From Euleptes europaea (taxonomy: Eukaryota; Chordata; Lepidosauria; Squamata; Sphaerodactylidae), in the NCBI RefSeq assembly GCF_029931775.1, contig NC_079318.1, positions 26,302,159 through 26,366,158 on the forward strand: a stretch of DNA of 64,000 bases. Direction: 5' to 3'. Shown here in pieces: positions 1-12,812 of the stretch. Within the stretch, counting starts at the first letter, position 1. Every line of letters begins with the position of its first letter. The notes below the pieces were generated by a model. That model saw only the letters and a program-made list of their open reading frames with translations. It did no database searches and was not told the DNA's origin. A program made the position numbers and the translations under genes.

Positions 1-70
1 GATGTAATCTGATGTGTCCCCATTGTAGAGAAAGGTGGAGTATAAATGAAGTAAATAAATAATAAATATA
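1..70 (+). repeat. 3' tail of a LINE/SINE with A/T-rich end
   Basis: AAAGGTGGAGTATAAATGAAGTAAATAAATAA resembles in form the tail at 10,576 (AAAGGTGGGATAGAAGTG followed by AAAT repeats), the usual 3' end of squamate L2/CR1-like copies; the body lies outside the window. Confidence 0.45.
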
Positions 71-94
71 GCTGAAGATGGGGGACAGATTGGC

Positions 95-470
95 AGGTGA
101 GTGAGGAGAGAAGGAAGCAGGGAAAGGAAACGGGTCTGCCAGGAGGAGGGAAAAGAGGAAATAATGTGGGGAGGGGGATATAGGGGGAAATTAAGTGTCC
201 CCTGAAAATCCTTGTGAGTACCCCACAGTGCAACCATGTCTAGGCCTGGTGACTGGCACAGTGCAACTTAGCCAGAGGTTTTTCAGCTGCCAGAGGGAGG
301 GAGGAAGGAAAGCTGAAGACAATGAGGTAAACGCAGATTGGCTGGTGGGTGGGAAAGACAGAAAAAAGCAGGAAAAGGGAAGAGACTCAAGAAAGGGAAA
401 GAGGAAATAGCAGGAATACAGGGGGAAATAAGATACCCCCACAAGTTCCTATGAGTCCCCCATTTGTCCC
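95..470 (+). repeat. imperfect purine-rich direct duplication (about 220 bp apart)
   Basis: Blocks at about 110-225 and 330-465 share GGAAAGAGGAAATA, ATAGGGGGAAAT.AG, then CCCC.CAA.TCCT and GAGT.CCCC. They are diverged copies of one unit, rich in AG on this strand. I do not recognise the family. From 470 to about 3,115 I see no recognisable gene or repeat. Confidence 0.5.
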
Positions 471-3126
471 CCCAATTTTAAAATTTAACAATAAGCAGCA
501 ACAAAAAAATCTTAAACACTAATAAAGCTGTTTACCAAAAAATTCTATCCTCAAGTTATACCTGCTCCCCAGGATAGGATTGCTCTTTGTGCTGGTGGTA
601 CACAACACTCTGCTAGCAGAAAAAAAAGCTACCGGTACCAGTTTAGCAAGCCACTTGCAATCAAGGCAGCAATGGATTCAACCAGTGCAAGGGGAAATTG
701 GGAAGAGTACGAGATATAGTGAGGGAAAAGCAGGGCTCGGTCAAAACCCTATGCTTACTCAGGGGATTGGTGCCACAGATATGCAGAGTGCAAAATTATG
801 CCTGTAAAAGATGTGCCATGCTCCCCAGATGATTACCCATTCATTTGGCACCACTTTTAATATCTTTCAAGCACCATTAACATTGTTTTAATTTGGTGGG
901 ATTTAATAATCACGCAATCTATTTAATGCGGATTCTTGAACTGTATTTGTCTGTAAATTTAGCTTGCTTTATTTTTGTAATGGTATTTAAATGTTTATAT
1001 AAGGTACCTGGAGCAGCGCTAGAATTGATATTTTCAACAAGTAAATACAATATACCGAGGTGCATAGTATGTTGGCACATCACTATCTGCACCCATGTTT
1101 AGAAAATTAGACACACAGAAAGCTAGAACTTGAGTAATAGCAGTGATGTGGATGCTAGAGTTCTCCATGGAGAATTTGCTGCCCCACCTATGTCTGTATA
1201 TCAGTAATTGTCAGGGCTTTTGCACTACAAATCAATCTTTTTAGATGGTATAAATGTGGGATATAAAGCATGGACAATCAATCCCCAGTGTCTCTACATG
1301 GTCTAGGCTTGTGCATGGTGTATTTGACTTCTTTTGCTAACTTTACGTTTTGCCAATGCTATTTAAATGTTTTAAATTACTTAATACAAATTTGAATCAG
1401 AATTTTTTTAAGTTGTGTTAACAGAGCACTTTCATAAGCATATGTTGCATAACCTAACACCTAATAGGCATGCAGAAGAAAATGAAATACGGTATCATGA
1501 ACTTCATCTGGATGGAGGCATCCATGTTCCCACAGTGGGGCTCAAACCCTTCTCTTGGGATGTCACTGGGTTTTCCATGAAGGTTTCCAACCGTAATGTC
1601 AGAGAAACATACGAAATGGGAGGCACCGTGGCTAAATTCTGAGTACCTGGTCATATGTAGTATGTGGAAGGATTGTTTCATTGAGCTAGGTGATGTCATG
1701 GGTTGTTTGGCCATGGCCATTTGTTGAGTGGTGTTTTCTGTGCATGGGTAACATGAGGACATCATCAATGCACAAGGCTGTAATCAGCAGATTTTGTGGA
1801 ACTGCCAGGGATTCTGTGGGAGAGTCTATTGGTATTATGTTATCTTTTGTTTCCACAGCTACTGTCCTGGTGTCGACTTTACTGCTGAGTATAAAATCTC
1901 ATCTTTCTTAAATCAGCACTGAACCTAGTGCACTATAGTGAGATCATAGGACTGTTCTGCATTTCTCTTACGCAGCTATTATTTGCAGTATCTGCATAGT
2001 ACAACCAATTAATGTTCTTTAATCAAAAGCAGAAGCAACAGAGGCAGGATAAGGACATGAAAGTCCAAGAAGCCTAAAATTGTGCTTTGATTTACTACCA
2101 TTAAAGAACTACAGTAACTGGGGGGGGGGGATTTTAAGGTGATCATAGAGAACCAGTATAAGTGCAACCCTAAATCACAGTTAGAATAAATAAGGAAAGG
2201 GAAGAGGAACTCACTCCAGAGAAGGCGTGGGTTGCTCATTTTGCTATTTTGACAGCAATCTACCCCAAGCAGTCTCCATGTTAACCTGAACTCTACGTTG
2301 AGTACATGTGGCTGAGACTGCAGTGGGAAAGCCCCAACACACTGGAATGTGGTAACTGAGGATTTCTAAATATTTACAACAATATTTTCAGAGGCAATTT
2401 AGCAGAAAGCTCCTGAGTGCTAGTCCTCAGGAGGAAAGTGTCCTGGTAATTGACTAGCTGGTGGCAGAATAGTTACAGAGAATGATATACCGAGCATGGA
2501 GGAAGAGGGGCCAGGCTGGGCAGACAACACAAAAAGGCAGAATAAATTCCTCACTCCCATGCGGCAGAAATGAAGGCTTGTGAGACCAGTTTCCCCACAG
2601 TCTTCAGCTACAATCCAGTCCCTAAGGAACAATTTAAACCAATCCAAAGAGCATTCCTTAAAACTTACTTCTACCACCAAATAACATGCCAAATAATAGG
2701 AGTGGAAAATGTTCCATACTGTAACCTGATTGAGACAATATTACTCCAACTGCTAGATTAACACTCTTCATGGTTATTATATCAATGTATTATTGTTGAA
2801 ATGCACAAAGGGCAAGAAACCAATAAAAGCCTTAAGTCAAGCTACCAGCAGTACATACAGCTGAAATTAGTAGGGGAGCAAGAAAAACAGGAAAATGGCT
2901 GAGTACCAACATGGAACAAAGTGTGTTATGATCAGAAAACATGTAATTGTTAAATTTACACACAAAATAGGAAACCGTTACCCAACAAACAGATCTGTCA
3001 TGTAACACTCACAGCAAGATGGAAGGAAGGCTGCTTCCTTAACCAGGATTGGAGGGGTGGAGGTACAATAATTGAGTAGAAGAGCACTGAGGCTACTTAA
3101 ACACTCTGACTAGTTGCACTGCACTT

Positions 3127-3346
3127 AAGGCTGCCAACTTCCAGGTGGTGGCTAGAGATCTCCTGGGATTACAATTGATCTCCAGGCGACTGAGATCAGT
3201 TCACCTGGAGAAAATGGCCACTTTGGAAGGTGGACTCTATGGCATTATACCCCAACAGAAGTTCCTCCTCCTCCACAAACCACACCCTCCTCAGGCTCCA
3301 CCTCCAGAATCTCCAGGTATTTCCTAACCCGAAGCAGGCAACCCTA
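3127..3346 (+). mobile_element. 220-bp nonautonomous DNA element with short terminal inverted repeats
   Basis: Flanked by the perfect duplication ACTGCACTT (3,118-3,126 and 3,347-3,355). Ends are AAGGCTGCC and GGCAACCCTA, imperfect inverses of each other. The 8-9 bp duplication suggests a hAT-type element. Other copies of this family lie at 22,148, 60,011 and 61,043. From 3,356 to 4,130 nothing else is recognised. Confidence 0.6.
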
Positions 3347-4132
3347 ACTGCACTTCATAGTGACTGCTAAACTGCACAGTTGCAGTGTAATTTTCTTGTA
3401 GGACAAGATGAGGTACACATAAGTTTTTTATTTTCTTCTTTTGGCTGTTTGAGCTGCTAGGTTTTTCAACAGAGAACAACAGTGTTCTATCTAGCACATT
3501 ATAATAATTATTTTCCTATTCTTCAATTGTGGTGTAATCCATTTGTACTCTACAAACGCGCATTCAAACAGAATGTTCTGTAACTCGTAGTCATTTTGAA
3601 AGAAAAGTACAGCTACTAATGCATGCTTAAATATATCAAAAACAAATGGAAGTACCATACTCTACATCTGATACACCCTCAGCAATCTGTAGGAGAGTGG
3701 AAAAATTACATTATTTTTTTGAAAATTAACGTTATTGGAAGTTTAAATTTATTTTCATCTCTGATTAGTACAATGAATGGAACTAATGTATAAAGGATAA
3801 CTAATAAAAAAACTAAAGCAGGCAAATAACATGAGTGGATACCTTGCTAGGATAACCTGCACATTTTGGACTGCTCTCTCACATGAATTTCCTCAACTGA
3901 ACCTTTCTTTCACCTCTGAGTATAGTAGAGTTGCCTCTGCCTTCATTGTGCAAAGTGTTTAATAACAGTTAATGTTACTTAAGTCTTCTGCAAGGGTTTT
4001 ATGTTTGGTTAACTGTCTTGCATGATTTCCCTGAGCCAGGAAATTAGACAGTGTCTCTCTGATCTGTAGGCATTCAAAATTAACAGGTATAATAATAACA
4101 AACAACAACATTACATATTATATTTTTCAGGC

Positions 4133-4134
<2 letters not shown>

Positions 4135-4163
<29 letters not shown>
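4135..4163 (+). repeat. (TG)n microsatellite
   Basis: About 14 uninterrupted TG units at the 3' tail of the SINE that follows on the minus strand. Confidence 0.95.
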
Positions 4164-4168
<5 letters not shown>

Positions 4169-4431
4169 GTCAAGTCATTGCTGATTTAGGGTGACCTTGT
4201 AGGGTTTTCGAGGTAAGAGATGTCCAGAGGTGGTTTGCCATTGCCTGCCTCCGCGTCATGACCCTGATATTCCTTGGAGGTGTCCCATTCAAATACTTGC
4301 CATGGTCGAGACTGAGAGCGTGTTACTGGCCCAAGGTCACCCAGCAAGTTTCCATGGCAGAGTAGGGATTCAAACCCAGGTTTCCCAGATGCTAGTCCAA
4401 CGCCTTAACCACTACACCACACTGGCTCTCA
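4164..4431 (-). mobile_element. Sauria-type tRNA-derived SINE
   Basis: Read on the minus strand it starts GAGCCAGTGTGGTGTAGTGG (A-box region), then GGGTTTGAATCCC (B box), CCTTGGGCCAGT, and ends in AAAACCCTACAAGGTCACC and a (CA)n tail. Its tail is shared with the 5S-derived SINE next to it. Confidence 0.8.
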
Positions 4432-4452
4432 AAAAAAAAAAAAAAAAAAAAA

Positions 4453-4646
4453 GTACCATCAAGTCGCAGCCAACTTACGGCAACCCAGTAGGGTTTTCAA
4501 GGCAAGAGACATTCAGAGACAGTTTGCCGTTACCTTCCTCTGCATAACAACCCCGGTATTCCTTGGTGGTCTCCCATCCAAGTACTAACTAGGGCCGGCC
4601 CTGCTTAGCTTCTGAGATCTGAGCTAGCCTGGGCCATCCAGGCCCA
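4453..4646 (-). mobile_element. 5S rRNA-derived SINE
   Basis: On the plus strand GGTCTCCCATCCAAGTACTA followed by GGCCCTGCTTAGCTTCTGAG is the reverse complement of the internal promoter half of 5S rRNA. The rest is the Sauria-type tail (CAAGTCGCAGCCAACTTACGG). It is joined to the tRNA-derived SINE at 4,431 by a run of about 21 A, giving a head-to-tail pair. Confidence 0.8.
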
Positions 4647-5829
4647 GGCTTTTTATACCTACCAATATTTCTCAGTTCTTGTATGGCAAACCTATCCAAA
4701 CATAAATTAATATTGAAATCTGTCATTTGTTACTTGCATGTAAACATATTGGTCTTGTACATCTCGAATATAATCCCAGGCATTTTAAGTAATACTATTT
4801 AATTTGATGCCAAACTAGAACATAGAGTGGACATTTCAAAACCTGGTGAAAAGGAAAAAGTAACATATGGGCAATGGCAGGAAAATCTTATTCTGCTGGC
4901 TAAGTTCAATTTCACTATCTCCCCCTAACAGAAGGCAATTGGCAAGGACTTATGCCAACAAAGGGCTAGCAGGTTCTATCACTGGTGAGAGATGCCTTGA
5001 TGAAAGTGATGAGTTCACTGTGTCCCATCCAGCCGGCACCAGTGTCTTGACGTGTGCACCAGCATCTTCCATGGATGGATTTAAGAGATGATCTAATGGA
5101 TTTTGGTCAACCAGTTCATCAGACGTGGAAGTTTGCTTGTCATGAGTACTTGGGGACTAAACCAGATGTGTCCTACCCCTGTAGGATGTCTTTGCTGGTA
5201 GGGAGATGTCCCGAGGCCCAGACTGCCTCTTCAAGACAGTCAAGTATTTTATGGTCCACATGGAGTTTTTCCTCCAGATGTTACCTGATGTGTTTGGAAG
5301 GTTACCTTTCTAGTTGAACCATACAGCTCCCAGATAGGGGTTTGTTAGTTAAGGATGGCTGTTGATGGGCCTTGCTCCACAACACCCTTGGGCAGAATGA
5401 TTACCTGGGGTTGTAGGCTATGATCTCCCCCTGGCTCTGTGATGTGATGAATCTTGTTTAGTGGGAGTAGGTGGATTAATGGTTTTTGTTTGTCAGTGTT
5501 TTAGGTTACAAATCATTGCTTCTTGGCTCTGGTTTTTAACCCTACCTGTTGTTTTTAATGTTCTACCTGTGAACATATCTGATACCTTAAATCTTTCCAT
5601 TGAATGTTGCAGACAAGTCCACAGATAGGTAGGAGCTTGTAATGATTATATCCTTTTGCCTATTACAATCTAAGCTTTTACTTCCTTGATTTTGTATTTT
5701 TTTCTCACTGTTACACATTACACGTCCTCATTCTTTCCACAAGTATTCTTATACTATTTTAAGAGCTTTATGAGACTGATGAACATTTTTGGTTTGTTTT
5801 TTTCAAATTAAAACACTGATGCATACTTT

Positions 5830-6065
5830 AAGGCCTGCCTCCAGTTTTATGTCCAGCCTGCTAGTTAAGATCTACTTCTGAAGCTTTCCATTCTGTGCCT
5901 CAACCTGCAGAGATGAGACAGGGCTTTTTCAGTGGTGGTTCATCTCCTTTGGAATGACCTGCTCCTTGATGTTTGGCTGATGCGCCTCCCTTACTGTCCT
6001 TTAAGTGCCAGGCCCAAACATTCATTTTTACACTGACCTGCTTGTTGAATCCCAGGGGATAGAAA
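5830..6065 (+). mobile_element. L2-like LINE 3' fragment
   Basis: GAGACAGGGCTTTTTCAGTG, TGGAATGACCTGCTCC and GTGCCAGGC.AAACATTC follow the C-terminal coding pattern of squamate L2-type LINEs (a W-N-x-L-P-type motif and a K-T-F motif in decayed form). 5' truncated. The stretch 4,650-5,830 holds nothing I can name. Confidence 0.45.
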
Positions 6066-6188
6066 GTCACTTGAAGGGGTGTGATATGGAGCACTCAAAC
6101 AGTGGGGCTAAGCACCCTCTCTCTTTTACCCCTTCAAAGCTCAAAATTTGTATATAACATGTATTTAAACTCTTCTTTCTTGCTACCT

Positions 6189-6308
6189 AAGAACATAAGA
6201 AAGGCCCTGCTGGATCAGACCAAGGCCCATCAAGTCCAGCAGTCTGCTCACACAGTGGCCAACCAGGTGCCTCTAGGAAGCCACAAACAAGACGACTGCA
6301 GCAGCACC
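6189..6308 (-). mobile_element. CR1-like LINE 3' end fragment
   Basis: AAGAACATAAGAAAGGCCCT, CTGGATCAGACCAAGGCCCA and CCAACCAGGTGCCTCTAGGA are the 3' end of a CR1-clade LINE seen four times in this window on the minus strand. From 6,309 to 9,120 no gene or repeat is recognised. Confidence 0.75.
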
Positions 6309-9126
6309 ATTCTAGATATCAACATAAAACCAAGGAATAAGTTTATTGGGGTATATGCATTTTCTAGGCGAGACCAAAAGGAGCCAAAAAGTTTACCAAA
6401 AGGCCTATATAAATTAAAAAGTATAAAAAAAATCAAAATAGAATGCCATCAAGAAGAAAAGGCAAGATTGTTTCCAATTATTTCTTAAAAGGAGGACAAA
6501 GAGGTGGCCTGCCAAGTATTTAAAGAAATACAATTCTGAACACAGAATTCTACAAAATAGAAAAGTTAAAGATTGGTATATCAACTAAAGAACTAATTGC
6601 TATATCTCTACTAAATACAAGAGAGAACCATTCTCTCTATATCACAACTACCTTTACAGGCAAGATCAATGTAGCTAAGTGAAGAGAATTTTGATACATT
6701 GCATCACACAGAAGTAACTCCCATTTTCTGTTTACAGGAAACCATTCTAGAAAACAATCCTATTATTTAGGTTAAAGGCTGGGACTGTGTGTCTTGAATC
6801 TGAATGCAACCACTAGAGCTGGCAGAAGTATGGGATGACCTATCTGACATATATACTAGAACATTAATAGGCCAGAGTATGTTTCGAGGCAAAGCGTCAC
6901 TGGATTCTCCTTGACATTCCCCCTACTTGACAGAAGCTGGGGGAGATTTTTTTTTCCATTTGAGCAAGAATCCTACACTGGTTTAACACCTGTAAATACC
7001 ATGCTGGCACAATACAAAAAATATGCAGAGGTTATTTCTACACAGAAATACAATGTGCAAGGCCAACTCAACTGTACAATGCAAGAACTTGAAAATAACT
7101 CAAAGAGGTTGAGAAGGTGCAAGGGAGTGGTTATTTTACACATTCCCTATGTTGATGCAACGTTGCACTTCAAAAATATGAGTAATGATTATAAACACAT
7201 CTCTATGCCCAATAAGCAGTTCAGTAAAAAAAAAAAAAATCCATTCCTCCCAAATTAGTACCATAGGTTATAAAATAGGATTGCACCCAGTCAAGAGCTA
7301 ATCACAAACCACACATAGAGAAGCTGCAACAAGAGAACAGCTCATGCATCAAAAAACGCCATCTTCTGCTCCAAGACTTATGGAACTCTATGTATGTAAC
7401 AGGGCAAGAAGGGAACTTCACAATAAGCAACAAATGATGAACAAATATGCAGCAAAGCCTGTTGTCAACACTCAATATACCAGCTGCACACTAAGTATGA
7501 TCTCAAAGAGTCCCTATATGTATTCTACCTTATGTCTATGGACATAAACTGCCACCAGGAACATGAATATGTGAAATTTATGGGGAGGTAGACCACTGGC
7601 CTATCCAGTGCTGTACTGTATATTCCAACTGGCAGCAGCTTTCCAATGTCACAAGAAGAGATTTTTCCTAGAATTGCTTTCTGAAACCCTTTAACTGGAG
7701 ATGCCAAAAACTGGTTTGGGGCCTTCTGTATGCAAAGTATATCTTCTCCCAACCACCACTCCCCTCCTGCAGTTTCAGAGGTGCCATTCCCAGCACTCAT
7801 CTCAAATAGTCTTGAACAGGGAACCTCGCACACAGTATAAGCAGCATACCCTGTGCATAGTTATTGTCAAACTACTGCATGCAATGTCATTAAGATGCAT
7901 TTAAATATAAATATACAAAACCTATAAAGTGTATGCAATGTATTTCTTCCATCAAAGCAATGACAAGCATAACTGGCTACTACTAGAACAATTTATTTAT
8001 ATAATCTCAAAAGATGACTGGTGACTGATCTCCTGAATCTACATTTATAAAGGTTCATTGAGAATAATATTTCTTTCAGAACCCATAAGAAGCAATGCAC
8101 TAATTTGACTAAAAACCCTTCAATACTCCTATTCAATGAATTGAATAGTACAAAATTATCTTCTTTTAAGAGACAAGGGTTAAAGTATTAGGTAGATACA
8201 TAATGGTAATGTCAAAGAATAGTAAGAAATTACTTTATATATAAAATCTACCCCATTGTTACATTTGAAAAAATCTGTGTGAAGTTTTATACAAACTCTT
8301 CTACAGTTTGCTCTTCACTGCTGTTAAGGCAGAACATGTTTCATTATTAGAGGAAAAACTACAGAAATAGGTAAAAACCATTAAAACAAGGATCAATTAA
8401 AAACGCTGTCAAATATCAGTGTTTTACTACCTTCGGGCTTTCAATATATTTGTATGAGTAAGCTGTTATTTATCCCCCCCGAGAAACATTTCCAATTATG
8501 TATTTCTGTACTTAATTTATACACTTGTACAGATGTGTAAAATCTAAGTATAATCCATAGATGTAACAAAAGGAAGTCACTTTAGCTATTTCTACTGATT
8601 TGAAGCAGAGGGAGGGGAAATAACCCAATGTCAAACAACTTTTGCTATAAAATATGTCATTAATCCCTGATTATAATGGGTTAGATCCTATATTTCTTCT
8701 CCACTGGCGATGGTAAGATAAGACCATTTTACACTATTAGAAAGTACTGCATAGTGGAGCAACATACTGGTGTCAGAAAAATGGAAGTGCGGGATCAAAC
8801 CCCTTATTTCTTATACATGTTTCTTGCTCTACCTAAGAAATGTCTCTCTTCCTGTCAGTTATCGAGATATCACATGACAATTTACCATGATGGGCTTGAG
8901 TCTGAGTCTTGCAATACAGGAAAAGTACAGGTATAAGCTAAAATAGTGAGTAAACATTCATGTAATTAGATCTATCTTCTACAACTAACTAGGTCTTCAT
9001 ACCTCTCAGGCACAGAAACTTGATTTTGTTCAACAGTCTGAAACAATTTCTCACTTCCTTTCCAACTACCCAGGACCTAATGCTTTCCTAGCATGTTCAC
9101 TGGCTCCTACATCCCCCTCTATCTAG

Positions 9127-9434
9127 AAGAAGAAGAGTTGGTTTTTATATACCGACTCTCTCTACCACTTAAGGAAGAATGAAACCAGCTTAAAATAACC
9201 TTACCTTCCCCTCCCCACAACAGACACCCTGTGAGGTAGGTGGGGCTGAGAGAGCTGTGACTAGCTCAAGATCACCCAACTGGCTTCATATGTAGGAGTA
9301 GGGAAACCAACGCGGTTCCCTAGATTAGTGTTCGCCGCTCATTATGGAGGAGTGGAGAATCAAACCTGGTTCTCCAGATCAAAGTCCACCGCTCCAACCC
9401 ACAACTCTTAACCACTACACCTCGCTGGCTCTCT
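9127..9434 (-). mobile_element. full-length Sauria SINE
   Basis: On the minus strand: head GAGAGCCAGCGAGGTGTAGT, GGTTTGATTCTCC (B box), AGAGCTGTGACTAGCTCAAG in reverse on the plus strand, CCCTGTGAGGTAGGTGGGGC, and a BovB-like 3' end CCAACTCTTCTTCTTC. This family marks squamate genomes. Confidence 0.9.
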
Positions 9435-10057
9435 AGGATATCCTCTCCTTGGAAAAGTGGACATGTAGCAGTCAGAGTCTCACAATCATTCCATTCTTTT
9501 AATGCCCCCAGTGAGTTACAAACCAACGAAGTATTATGGAAAGGCTTTGTAACTATTCCTAGTAACAAGCTAGACTTCCAAATTTATATTTAATAATCTA
9601 ATAATGTATCTGATAGCTAAACTGTATTGCTACTTTTTTTATTAATTACGAACTTGTTAAGAACCAACTTCCAAACAGACCGTGGTGGCATCCCTTTATC
9701 TCTTCATTAACTGAAGACACCCACTAACAGAAATGGGATATGAACAGATCACTTTTCTAATATCTGTTTCTGCTACTAGCCATTCACAAAGAAAAAAATT
9801 AGGATATTTGCATGATTCCAAGACATGCATGATTTCTTTATATTCTGTTTAATCAGTGTTGTACATGAGTCCTAACTACAGGAACAGCAACTCTGACTGT
9901 ATGTTAGAAAACAGTATCAGGCACTGAGAGGTAGATAACCTTGCACAGACGTGAGCAAGCAGAAAACATTTAATTGAAAATATAGAAGAGAAGAAAGGTG
10001 CAGAATCATCTGGGTGGAATTTATCTTGTGGGGTGCCACAGGCTTTTATTCTTTCAC

Positions 10058-10292
10058 CCATGCTCTTTATTTTTATTTGTACCCCGCTTTTCCACCTGAT
10101 CAGTCTCAAAGCGGCTTTTAGCATCATCTCCCCCTCCACTTAATCCTCAAAACCACCACCTCGTGAGGGTAGATTAGCCTGAGAGATTGTGATGGGCCCA
10201 AGGTCACCTGGCAGACTTCCATGGTCCTGTGAGGGATTCAAACGCAGTCATCCCAGGTCCTAGTCTAACACTCTAGATAACACCCAGCTCTA
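10058..10292 (-). mobile_element. Sauria SINE
   Basis: Minus strand: GAGCTGGGTGTTATCTAGAG, GCGTTTGAATCCC, CCTTGGGCCCATCACA, GCCGCTTTGAGACTGATCAG and AAGCGGGGTACAAATAAA, the Sauria SINE order. More diverged than the copy at 9,127. Confidence 0.8.
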
Positions 10293-10314
10293 TATTTCAC
10301 TGTTCAAGCCTCCA

Positions 10315-10630
10315 GAATCATCTGTCTTGGTTCTGATGCTCTGAAAGGTGGCCTTTCCCCTCGTGCCTCCAGTGCTGTGGAATGGACTTCCTGAAGAGGT
10401 AAGGAGGCCCCCTCCCTAGAGATCTTCAAGATACGCTGCAATGCTTGCCTGTTTGTTAGGGCTTTAAATCGCAGGTATCTTTTAAGGGGGAGAGGGATTT
10501 GGGGCTTGCTATTTTATCTTTGTTTTTATCTGGGGATGTTTGAACTATTATTGCAAGCCACCTTGAACCAAGAAGAAAGGTGGGATAGAAGTGTTTTAAT
10601 AAATAAATAAATAAATAAATAAATAAATAG
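10315..10630 (+). mobile_element. L2-like LINE 3' end with (AAAT)n tail
   Basis: GTGCTGTGGAATGGACTTCC and GAGATCTTCAAGA encode the decayed C-terminal motif W-N-x-L-P / L-E-I-F-K of L2/CR1-type ORF2, followed by CAAGCCACCTTGAA and eight AAAT units. Confidence 0.6.
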
Positions 10631-10639
10631 TTCTTGGTT

Positions 10640-12660
10640 TAGTGTTCTAAGGCAACAAGTGTGACAACAGAAGTATTTCACCAGTCCTGAGTGCTGATAT
10701 GAAAGTGAGCTGTTCCTGCCTTCCTCCAAATAAAGAGATTAGATATCTGATTAGACTGTAGGAAACTGATACAAAGAGTTTCTGGGGGGAAATGTGAAGC
10801 TGGAGTGGACTACACACTCCAGGTACTACACACTACCTTCAAAGCAGTCAAACTCGAGGAGAAGACAGCGTGGATACACGCCAGGCCAAGAGCCTAGCTT
10901 ATTTGGACTACACTGTCAAGGGTTTACAGATTTTGGTTCAGCATACTAGCCAAGACATTATTGTGGCTTCAACCTATGCTTCTCTTTTCTGAGCCTTGTG
11001 GTGTGTGCACAGAATTTGGATATGGAAGAGGCATGGCTTCATGCTTAGATTTTTGCAGAAAGTGCAGGCACCACCTAGCTGCTATTACTTTACGCAAAAG
11101 GCCCAGGGGAGGGGAAAGCAACCACAGCGACTTCCCTCTGCAAACTCTTCCTGGAGGAAAGGAGTATTCTTAATGCACTGACAGATAGGCAGTCAACTGT
11201 CTTATGGAAAAAATCTGGCTAATTTTTGAAACATTTAAATCGGGGTGGCGCAACTATTTAAATTTTATATGCTGTAGCTCATGCAAATGAACCCTGTATG
11301 TTGCTAGTTAACCCATGGAGAACCTCTGATTTAGGGATCCACAATTTTTCTCATTTTCTCAAGCATACTTTCCCCCTTTTTGGCGATCATGAGTCTCATG
11401 GAGCTTGAAAGGAGGAGAATGCCTTCTTCCTGCAGATGTGCTGTGCTTTGGAGGTGTTCTGACTGTATCTGAAGTACCCCATTCTATGGATGACCATTAA
11501 ATATCCTCCTGAGCTTGGATGTAGGGAAGGGGATAATCCTTATCAGTACGATCTCATACAAGACCCTCATCCTTCTTGGAGTTGAGAGTTATGAAGACCA
11601 CAAACTGTGGATGGCTACCACAGGGCAGCCAAAATGTGTAGACTGTTTCTCTCATCTCTTTAACAGCCTGCAGCTTTTCATGACTGCTCCACCACCAGCC
11701 TTTGTGTTTATCGTCCTTTTGATGACGGTATATGATAACAATGATTTTGAAAGAGGGTATACGATCACAGTTATTTTGAAAGCACACTTGCTTTGACATT
11801 TCTGCCCATTTTCTTAATAACGTCCCCCATTACTGATGCACTCATATGACTTGCTTATGTGGTGAGCCACTGTAATTGTTTTGTAGTTGTCTTTAGTAAT
11901 AGAACACTTTAAAAGTTTATCAGGTTCTTCATGGTGTTTCAATACAAATGACCTAAATTGAACATTATTTTAGTGGCTTTAGCTTTCTGGCTGCAGCACA
12001 CATTAGTTGAAAGCTCAATTGTTCTTGCAGACAGTGTGCCATAAGCTAGTTAAGATCTTTGTAACCCTGCACTTTTCCAACCCTGTATTTCTTCTGCACA
12101 GCTGGCTAGAAGGGGAATGTGTTCAGGAGTGTGGAAGCAACTAAAAACAAGTTAAAGGGGGAAGAAAGTAAATACTTATGGGATGCTTGATTGTTGGGTT
12201 ATGAAAATATTTTAAAAAAATAAACACTTGTTTTTGCACCCTTTCTAACCTGCCATTGGCCCTTTTTCAACTTCTTCATGCTTACATAATCATTATGCAG
12301 CAATAAAATAAAACAATACTTCTATAGAACTGTTGTGGCTTGTTTTATAACTTCTGTTATCATATACCCTGATCCAAAGGAGGCTTAAAGACATTTCACG
12401 CACCAAATTCCCAGTACTGATCTCATTTCTGTATGACATGCATCTCTGTTCCCAAATGGCACACAATTCTGGAATCCTCTGCTATTTGGGACTTTCTATG
12501 GAGTGTTCCTACGGCTAAACAGAGACATTTGTGTTGGTCACATGACAGAATACTCACAGTGAACATGCAATGGAAACTCATATAGGAAACTCATTGCATA
12601 TGAAATAATCCATATTTGTCCTGAGTGTCCACTTTAAAATATGCTAAAGGAATTTGAAGA
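10640..12660. other. ARID4B intron sequence, nothing recognised
   Basis: No splice-flanked coding exon, RNA gene or known repeat was recognised on either strand. Short open frames here have no family resemblance. Confidence 0.5.
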
Positions 12661-12663
12661 ATT

Positions 12664-12812
12664 GTTAATTCAAGATGGGTAACCATGTTAGTCTGAAGCA
12701 GCAAAATAAAGCAGGAATCCAGTGGTACTTTAGAGAACAAAATTTATTCCAGCATACACTTTCGGAAATCAGACCTCACTTCACCAGATGTATGAAGTGT
12801 AAATCCATAAGG
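12664..12812 (-). mobile_element. decayed relative of the family A element
   Basis: GATGGGTAACCATGTTAGTC is a variant of the family A terminus, followed by a segment resembling CAGTGGCACCTTAAAGACTAA and, on the minus strand, CTGGTGAAGTGAGG and CCGAAAG, a decayed hammerhead. It is clearly older than the copies at 14.1 and 16.3 kb. Confidence 0.5.
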
